Below the pieces are notes generated by a model. It saw only the letters and a program-made list of their open reading frames with translations, had not been told where the DNA came from and did not search any database. A stretch of DNA of 64,000 nt from Lateolabrax maculatus (Eukaryota > Chordata > Actinopteri > Acropomatiformes > Lateolabracidae). Of this stretch, positions 57,101-64,000 are shown piece after piece. Location: contig CM062211.1 in the NCBI GenBank assembly GCA_031216445.1, forward strand, positions 5,034,001-5,098,000, written 5' to 3'. Each line of letters starts with the position of its first letter. Position 1 is the stretch's first letter. Position numbers and translations under genes: made by a program.

Positions 57101-59610
57101 GCTCAATTTTTAATAATTCAGAAATCTGAACGGATCCTTTGTGGACGACAGTCTGAAGATGAAGCGTATCAAATTTGGTGTCAATTGAGTGAAAATGTGG
57201 GAGGAAGACTGGCATGACTGGACCTATGTGCAAAGTTATTTATTTTTATGCATAAGAGGGCATATTTCCTCTGAATAATATAATAACAATGGGAAATCGG
57301 GGGCAGCTGTTAGCTGCTTGGACCCCTAATTTACAGATTAATTAAAAATAAGATGTAAAGAAAGTAGGTAAATCTGTCATTAACGAGCAAGCAAAGGCAA
57401 TCACAGAATCACAAAGATCCCACATCACACTATAAGCTAAGTTTTCCTTATGCATGCCTGCATGAATGGTAGATAAGAGGTAAAAGGTAGACAAGAAGGA
57501 TGGAATCATGTGTTCCCTTAATGCTTATTTATTGAGTACAGAATCCAATGACTATGCCGCAGTACCAAGCTCCTCTCATACCATGTTAGATCCGTACAGA
57601 AATCATAAAACTAAATAGTAGTGTCAGACAGGAATCAGTAATACTTCTGTGTTGCAAGCTACAAAAATAAAATTGTCAAATTCACCTGAGTTGCAATGTA
57701 AGTTGACAGTATAGTTGTTCTTCCTGCAGTTGGTAAAGTTTTCATCACAGTCAGTAAAGCTGACTCCATTCAGTTAAAAGGGAAGCTAAACGTAGTGTTC
57801 CTCATTTTTGCTCATTTATGTTTTTAGATTGCTGTGAATTTAAATTTGAAAAAAGATGCTGAGATAATTTTGACGAAAAAAAAAAAGAAGCCAAAACCAG
57901 TTTTAACAGCTATGACTGTGTTGTTGTCTCAGAGCTACATTGTTCTTATACAAGAAGAAGACTGTGACATGTGTCCACACTGTTGCAGCTAAATATCTAA
58001 GAAAAAGAGAGGCCAGACTGATATCAAATCTCAGTTCGATTTAGCTGTTATGGTCGTTCTTAAGTTCTTCAGTGAGTTTGTATTAGCAGAGATGCTTTGT
58101 GTGCTTTGATTGTTGAATTTTAGATAATTTCTGATTGTTTATATTTTGAGATTCCTAATGACATTATTTAAAGTGATTTTAAGTAATTAAAAGTATTTTG
58201 ACCAGTTTGATTTAATCTGCTGTTGTCTTTGTTCACTTTGTGTCAAACTTTGGTTAAACAGCACCAGCTCTGGCTGCATCTGGCACTGCTCCATTTTGCT
58301 ATGCAGTAACATTTTGTTGTTTTTTCAGTCAGTCCCACACACTGTTAACCTTGTGATGTGGAACTTAGACTGTCTGATAGCACATGTGAGGGAATTTTAC
58401 TTCTTGTATGTTAAACTGAAGTACGTGGGAGATGACTCTGGCCACTGAAGAAAAGCACAGACAATAAATATCTCTTACGGATGTCACTGGTTTCATTTGA
58501 TACAATTGCTGTTGTGGTACCACAGTGACGTCACAGCGGTAAAAGAGGAGGCTGCACTTGATAACTGAAGAAGCTGGGTGGCAGCATAGTGCTTGAATCC
58601 TGACGACAGTATTTTACTATATACCCCCTTTGACCACAATGCAGTCTGCAATGGCAGACTGGCGCTGTCCATATGTCCACTGGCTGACTCCATGGGAAGT
58701 GGAGCTGTGGAACCAGACATGTGAAGGAATTTTCCTTCTTGTATGTTAAACTTCCCTCTTGTAGGTTAAAGGTAACTTAAGACAGTGCTTCACAGGTCAG
58801 GTCAACTGCCTGTCTCTGTTCGCCTGTCTCACTCTGTGTGCCTGACAAGGCCGAGTTGGCTCTAGCATCTGGTAGACCAAGGTCTGCTAGATATCTTCTG
58901 TTTTCAGGTTTAGACACAACAGGCTGGAGCCTGGTTGTTGATGCTGGATAAGAGAGACTGTAGAGAGGCTATGCTGTTGCTAGGACAGCAATGGTTGACG
59001 TCTTTCTTTGTTTGGATCTGATATCCAATAGAGTCATCACACATGACAGACTGAGTTAGGAATAACCCTATTTGGATATAGAGGAACTTATCAGTTCTGG
59101 GGAGGGTTAAATACTGAGCTTCAGGACACCATCTTCAGATCTGGGTAGCAGTACGCTACGTAACACACGTGGTGTTTCCCTTTTCTCCTCGTTCCAGCTT
59201 TAATAAATATTCCTGTGTAAGACATCCCGGTCTCCTGAAACTTCTTGTTCGAGTGAACCAGCTCTAAGATTTCCATCACAACAAGTAACCCCACTGATTA
59301 TACTGACCTCTTGCCTGATTGACAGTGACACTACGCCCCCAAGTGGTTGGAGGCTCATCAAAACAAAACAATAACAAAATGGCCCTTACATAGGGCTTTA
59401 ACATATCATTGTTCAATATAAATCTAAGCACCCTGCATATTCTGTTTATACATTCATATACATTCATATACTGTCACATCCACCTACCTCATATATATAA
59501 AGTATCCTGTGACATTAATCTTTCCATATTTATTCCAGCATCTTTGCACTCTCATTATCAACTTGTTCAAAATTGTATTGTTGGTTTTTATGTTCATATA
59601 CATATATGTG

Positions 59611-59644
<34 letters not shown>

Positions 59645-62600
59645 TATATACACATATACATATATATATACATATACATATACATATATACATACATATA
59701 TACACATACATATATATACATATATACATACATATATACATATACATATATATATATGAACATAGTAGTTAAATGTTTATGCTTACCTTTGTTCTACTTT
59801 GTTATCCTTGTTTTTTGTTAATTTGTCTATTTCTGTGTATATTCATTGAGAGCAACGGCAAAACCGGAGTCATATTCCTTGTATGTGTGTGCATACATGG
59901 CCAATAAAGCTGATTCTGATTCTGCTTTTAACCACACCCCCTGAAATATTGTTCCTGAATCCTATTGAAACTGAATACAGAAAACACAGAGGACTGTTTT
60001 TGAGATTGACATTTTGAGAGTTTGGAGTCAGGGGAAACCTAATACATTTTGTGAAATGGCTAAGGCAAATTCTTACTCATTCATGCCCTTTTGTAGCCTG
60101 GAACCTCTCAGTTCATTTTCGATTTCATGGGGCGTTATCGACGGGCAAAGACAACCAATCAGAGCGACGCAATGCTGTTGTACGGAAAGTCCTGCCAGAA
60201 ATACAGCAAACACATATTTCTTCTGAACATAAAGTTGAAGAGCAGTTGTTTGTTGAAAATTTGCCGTACAGTACTTTCAAAGATGCCTGAACGGCGCTCC
60301 TCTCTGTCAGTCATCGTATTAAACTCTTCTCATACTAGATAAACAGTTGTGATTGGCTCAGCCAGATACCTGTAACTACCAAATCTGAATGGGAGAGGGC
60401 CCAGACGTATCTGACAGAGCAAATAAAACATGAGCATGCAGATTCATCTGGTTCCCGGGTTAGCCCTTTTGTAAATTCAGCATTAAACGCAATTAATTAA
60501 GTTGTTTCTTTCCTTGTAAACATGTCAGTTTGTCATAGCATTTCTGCACTCTAAATTTGAACAATAATCTATATTTCATACTAGCTAATGCATAAAAACA
60601 ACAATATGTATCAGTGTTTTATATTTTCATGACCGTATGATAACAAGCGCTTCATTAAAAATACGCTCTGTGTGGGGAACACACGCACTGGATCAATGGA
60701 AATGTCCAACAGCAAATTTATGAAGTCACAGCTGTCTGATAGTAGTAACCAGTTTCAGCTTTGATAATCACTGTTCCTCACAGTGTATAGATAAGTGTAG
60801 GAACATCTTATAATTTTCTACTTCTCATAGCTGCTGTGTTGATGCAGTCTGGACTGCTCACTAGTGCTGCCTGGTGGTTGTTGGTACGCACTGCAGCTAG
60901 TGCTAGAAACAGCTGGATAAAATAAGTGTCCCCCTCAACCCACTGCCACCACAGGGCGCCTTTACTGCAGCAGCAATCACGCCGAAAGCAGTGACATCTG
61001 TTCACACACTACAACATTAACAACACAAATACAAAAAAGGAGGATGAAAAAGTCAAATAAGGTAGGACTACATTGACATTAGATAAAATTAAGTCAAAAG
61101 CTGAAGAGTTAAAGCTGCACTAATTAATATTTCCATATAAGCAATAGGACCAATGATTATGTTTAAACGTCCAAGGTGTTGCTCACAGTGATGAACCCAC
61201 AGACCATCATCACTCGACTTTACAGCATCTTTGAACTCATTGCTTTGGTTTTGCGGCCCACAACTTTACCATTTTGGATGAGTCTCACCATTCTTATCAA
61301 CATATTTAATTAGACACGGCAGGTAGCAGCTTTCAACAAAGAAAGCTGTGATAAACCGACTACTAACCAGCAGACAAACAAAGTTAGCAACTAGCTGGTG
61401 AACATAGTGAAGCATTAAACAGCTAAGACAGATATTTCCCTCAGGAGTTGGCAGAGATCAAACTAGAGCTAAAAGGTGACTGAGAGTTGGCCATTAACAC
61501 AACTCCAAATAAATGCTAATATTGCTTCAGTTCTACTGGATGGGTAAAAGCCACAGTTTGCTAATACTCTGATAATTAGTGTGAATACTGAGTCAGCATT
61601 CATGCAAATTAATTTCACAATTTATACATTTTCAGCAGTGCTTTGCGATTTCTTTCAGCTGTCAGCATTCACACACACTTTCTTCAGGAATGTAATTTTT
61701 CTAGTATGTTAATTTCATGTTAATAGCTTTGATATGGCAAAAAATAGCAAATGTACATCTTTAAGTTTCTGAAAAGACCACATCCAACATAAATTAATCC
61801 ATCAACTACTATCCAATGTTTTTGATACAATTCAGCTAATGTGATTCAGGCTGGTTTGATTTGTAATAGGAATATCTTTAAAACATTAACCCAAACAAAC
61901 TTCTTCAGAATCAGTCTTTACTGCCCATAGTTAACTTCTGAAATTTCCCACCAAGGAGATACATACTGTAGGTAACACTTTATGTATGTATATTAGTCAC
62001 ACAAAATTACTCTCTGCTCCCTCACCTTTGAAAGAGCTTCTCCTCCTTGGCCCTGAGGTTTTGTTTAAATACTCCCACATAGTGGTTGATCCTGGCATCA
62101 CAGCTCAGGTTCTTTGGCTTGTAGCAGAACCAAGGATCGCCTGTACGGAGGTCAGTGTAGTTGCACAGAGGCTGCTTGGTTGGACGCAGGCAGACGTTAC
62201 AGATGGTAGTTTCAGAGACTGAGCCTGAGCGGAACAGGCTTTTGAAGAAAACCCTATCAGGCTGTTCGATATTCAGCCTGCGCAGCACTGTGATGGCCTC
62301 GCTAGAGTGAACCAGTGTCACCTGATAGGATAGAGAACCAGAGTTTTCATTAAGTCCATCATGTTCAGTCATATCAATAAAGACAAATAAAGTGAATACA
62401 ACTTAAAGCTCCACACTTTGATGCATTTAGACAGATTTATGTCTTTGTAAACCAGATTAATCTTAAAACAACAATCTCTGGAGAATTGACCATTTAACAG
62501 TTAGTATTACCATTTCAAAGTTTAATTATCAATAAAACCGTGTTAAATACTGTCCAGCATCAACTAAAGTATGCAACAGTCTCCCAGATGTAGGCACACA

Positions 62601-64000
62601 GGTGCAGCATGCAACATGGGTTTGTTTTGCATTAATGAAAACATGGCGGGAGGCACAGCGCTCCAGAGATTTTTCAGCCTATGGCTGCATTCAGACAACA
62701 CCTGTAATACAATCACATGTAACATGATAGTTTTCATCTTCACCTGAACCTGTGCGCTTCCTTCCCAGAGTAAAGAGAACACAGCAGAGTAGCTGCCATT
62801 GAGATGATCCACCACATGCCCAACCACACCTGCACCAAGTGTCAGGTTGTGCAGCCGGGCGAGTAAGAAGTCTCCCCCAGACTTCTTGGGATGACCCTGG
62901 AAGTCATACATTTTGATGAAAACCTCCAGCTGATCCCCTACGTGCCACTGTCCTCCTCCCCTCCTTGGTGGGAGAATGGTGAAGGTGCTGTGGGCAGGAT
63001 CACTGGTCTGCTCCAGGGAAAGAGGAGCTGTCAACAGTGGAGTTTCAGGCCATGCAATGGAGTCTAGTAGGAGGCGTTCCTCCAGAGCGTCCTCAGGGGA
63101 CAGTGGCTGGAAGATGCAGAAGCTGTGATGCATGTCAGGGACAGTGGAAACTCTCGGGACCATGATGGTGGAGATCACTCGATGCTGAAACTGGCAGGGG
63201 GTCGAGAGAGAGATGGTGACGATGCATCAAACAAATGTACTGAAAGCAAATAGACTAAACAAAGCAAAGGGTGTCAACAAGGAAGATTCTTCCTGCCCCA
63301 AAGCACAAGATATTTTGTGGTTTGATAACAAGTATTGATCTGTTAGCTGTTAGCTGCAGGAATGTCTGCCTTTCCCGACTTTTCCTGTGGCCCTTACTCT
63401 GTTGTAAAGATTGACCAATAGGAAAAATGCAGGAGTTTCAAGATCCTTAATCTGCTTTGCACTGGACAAAACCTAAATGTTGTTTGTAAATTTAGAGATT
63501 GTTTTATTTTTTGTGTTTCAAGGTTTGTTTGTTTCTTGTTTGCTGAAATTCTTCTTTTGGGATATTTCTGTCATTGGCCCAGAAGCACAACAGAGGCTGT
63601 TTCACATCTAACTGTTTAACAGAAGAAGATTTTCATGGCTGAAAGATACATTGGATTCATGTATTCATACAAATCATCAGGGACTCTTAGTCTTTTCACA
63701 AACTCCACTGATGAGGTAAATCCAAGTTAAAACCATTATACCTCATTATACCCCTAATGAGTCTTTACAGATCACAGTGGAGGAGATGGAGGTGAAGTGA
63801 CGCAGATGATTCAGGAGGATTTTTAAACTTTGAACGCAGTTAAAATGATGACCTATTTGAAAACAATATTGAAATCTGACTCATATTAAAGATTTACAAC
63901 AAGTTCCACCCAAGTTCTCACCTCCAGGACCACCATGTAACGTAGCACATAGATTAAGACAGCCACAGCCAGAGAGAGGAAGATGACGGCGTACTTGGGA
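54159..64000 (-). CDS. nxpe3-like: NXPE3-like protein, gene D (5' end beyond window)
   Basis: Coding exons in view: 63922-64000 (partial anchor exon, reading PKYAVIFLSLAVAVLIYVL then RYMVVLE), 62744-63190 (or 63184), 62026-62321, 55178-55248, 54799-55005, 54159-54715. Lengths and phases match B and C, with no stop. GDS motif VHMYGDSTTRQFFEYL and terminal DAWEMTLAHHLPHNIHP. The last exon groups with C (KVSTIDMHY, PQKGS), but the third coding exon has QPLCNYTDL, as in A, where B and C read QLVCNYTDL. Intron 3 is 6.8 kb and rearranged by retroviral LTRs. Intron 1 is shortened to about 730 bp (junction near 63852). AATAAA at 54114-54119. Probably functional if the start codon outside the window is intact. 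Confidence 0.85.
55245..55523. repeat. Host block duplicated at 58441-58719
   Basis: 279 bp that includes the acceptor of the 71-nt exon and the start of intron 3. It is repeated 3196 bp further on with only about three differences, in each case running straight into an ERV LTR. Confidence 0.9.
55524..56086 (+). repeat. ERV LTR, left copy, in gene D intron 3
   Basis: 563 bp, TGTGAAGGAA .. CATCACA, same family as 5273-5833. Followed after two bases by a primer-site-like sequence, so it acts as a 5' LTR in plus orientation, antisense to the gene. AATAAA at about 56009-56014. Confidence 0.85.
56087..58384 (+). other. Non-coding internal region after the left LTR
   Basis: About 2.3 kb that starts as a retroviral leader (primer site, donor-like site) but has no gag, pol or env frame. 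A start in good context, AACAATGGGAAATCGGGGGC near 57286-57305, encodes a short Met-Gly-Asn stretch that stops after about 18 codons, perhaps the relic of a myristoylated Gag start. The rest contains A-rich runs (56632-56646, 56681-56690, 57879-57888) and no recognised repeat. Confidence 0.4.
56089..56106 (+). promoter_or_regulatory. Retroviral primer-binding-site-like sequence
   Basis: TGGCGTCACGAACAGGAT starts two bases after the LTR. The TGG start fits a tRNA CCA end, and GACGCCA ends are found in Asn- and some Ser-type tRNAs, but the match beyond seven bases was not verified. A donor-like GGTAAGT follows at about 56126. Confidence 0.55.
58385..58440 (+). repeat. Internally deleted LTR stub
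   Basis: TGTGAGGGAATTTTACTTCT and on to GTTAAACT matches the first ~35 bp of the LTR. After a short unrelated stretch, GACTCTGGCC matches a point about 145 bp inside it, then the host block starts. It marks a recombination or deletion junction. Confidence 0.6.
58441..58719. repeat. Second copy of the 279-bp host block
   Basis: Copy of 55245-55523, with GATACAATTG for GACGCAATTG and CCACTGGCTG for CCGCTGGCTG. It includes a duplicated exon acceptor without the exon. Confidence 0.9.
58720..59280 (+). repeat. ERV LTR, right copy, in gene D intron 3
   Basis: 561 bp, same family and orientation as 55524-56086. Preceded by the host block and not by a polypurine tract, and followed by ACAAGTAACC and not by a primer site. 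It is therefore not a simple 3' LTR of the left copy. No target duplication was found. Confidence 0.85.
59600..59757. repeat. (TA)n/(CA)n compound microsatellite
   Basis: About 155 bp of TATA, CACA and TACA repeats. It generates long Tyr/Ile/His-rich open frames on both strands that are not genes. Confidence 0.95.
59841..59923 (+). repeat. LINE (L2/CR1-type) 3' tail
   Basis: GGAGTCATATTCCTTGTATG followed by GGCCAATAAAGCTGATTCTG and a repeated ATTCTG unit is the usual 3' end of a fish L2-like LINE, truncated at its 5' end near the microsatellite. Confidence 0.65.
59924..62025. other. Distal intron 3 of gene D
   Basis: From 60145 on it matches 26352-28253 and 39716-41617. Upstream (59930-60144) lies sequence not found in B or C, where the ERV relic takes its place; D may show the pre-insertion state. 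An open frame at 60051-60290 runs through the junction but has no recognised domain. Confidence 0.45.

Noticed and set aside
57289..57345. Met-Gly-Asn start as a retroviral Gag
   Set aside because: Only about 18 codons before a stop and 1.2 kb from the primer site; kept as a remark, not called as a gene.
59409..59821. Long Tyr/Ile/His-rich open frames on both strands
   Set aside because: They are products of the TA/CA microsatellite, with no sequence complexity.
60051..60290. 79-codon frame crossing the D-specific junction
   Set aside because: No recognised domain, and the upstream part is not shared with B or C; insufficient support for a gene.
1..64000. CRISPR arrays, bacterial operons, phage or plasmid features
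   Set aside because: None seen; the window is intron-rich vertebrate DNA and the repeats are transposons or segmental duplications.

Overview
The window is vertebrate genomic DNA, almost certainly from a ray-finned (teleost) fish. Genes are split into small exons by GT-AG introns, the non-coding DNA is AT-rich, and it carries a typical teleost mix of repeats: Tc1-like and hAT relics, tRNA-derived SINEs, LINE 3' tails, foldback elements, a chromodomain Ty3/gypsy element and gamma/epsilon-like endogenous retroviruses (ERVs). The species cannot be named from the sequence alone.

The core is a tandem array of four head-to-tail genes on the minus strand, called A to D here, all encoding NXPE3-like proteins (neurexophilin and PC-esterase domain family). 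Each has the same six coding exons: a signal-anchor exon of 123 nt, a 447-nt and a 296-nt neurexophilin-domain exon, a 71-nt exon, a 204/207-nt exon with the GDS motif, and a 554/557-nt last exon with the terminal Asp/His block. Coding spans are A 10330-18312, B 22533-31246, C 35888-44614 and D 54159-64000, where D lacks its 5' end at the window edge. All visible exons are open and all junctions are in phase, so all four look functional. Units B and C repeat every ~13.36 kb. The C-to-D step is longer because of transposon insertions.

Layout: 1-290 is the end of an LTR of the gypsy family. Positions 1307-5833 are the 3' half of a decayed ERV: integrase C-terminus, env start, a membrane-spanning env fragment, polypurine tract and LTR. 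Positions 5834-10329 are the A 3' flank with a SINE and a hAT relic. After gene A come spacer A-B (Tc1 relic and foldback element), gene B (solo LTR and ERV relic in its third intron), spacer B-C, gene C and spacer C-D. Spacer C-D holds a recent, nearly complete 5.44-kb gypsy element (46536-51979) with 524-bp LTRs, a GTTAT target duplication, gag, pol and chromodomain. Gene D follows, its third intron rearranged around retroviral LTRs (55524-59280).

The most informative signals are the tandem NXPE expansion with mosaic relationships between units; the gypsy element's self-priming signature (an 11-nt match between primer site and predicted RNA 5' end) and its CCCAAAA frameshift site just before the gag stop; and the duplicated host-plus-LTR block inside gene D. 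I found no evidence for a wholly new gene system. The array and the retroelement biology are the notable content.
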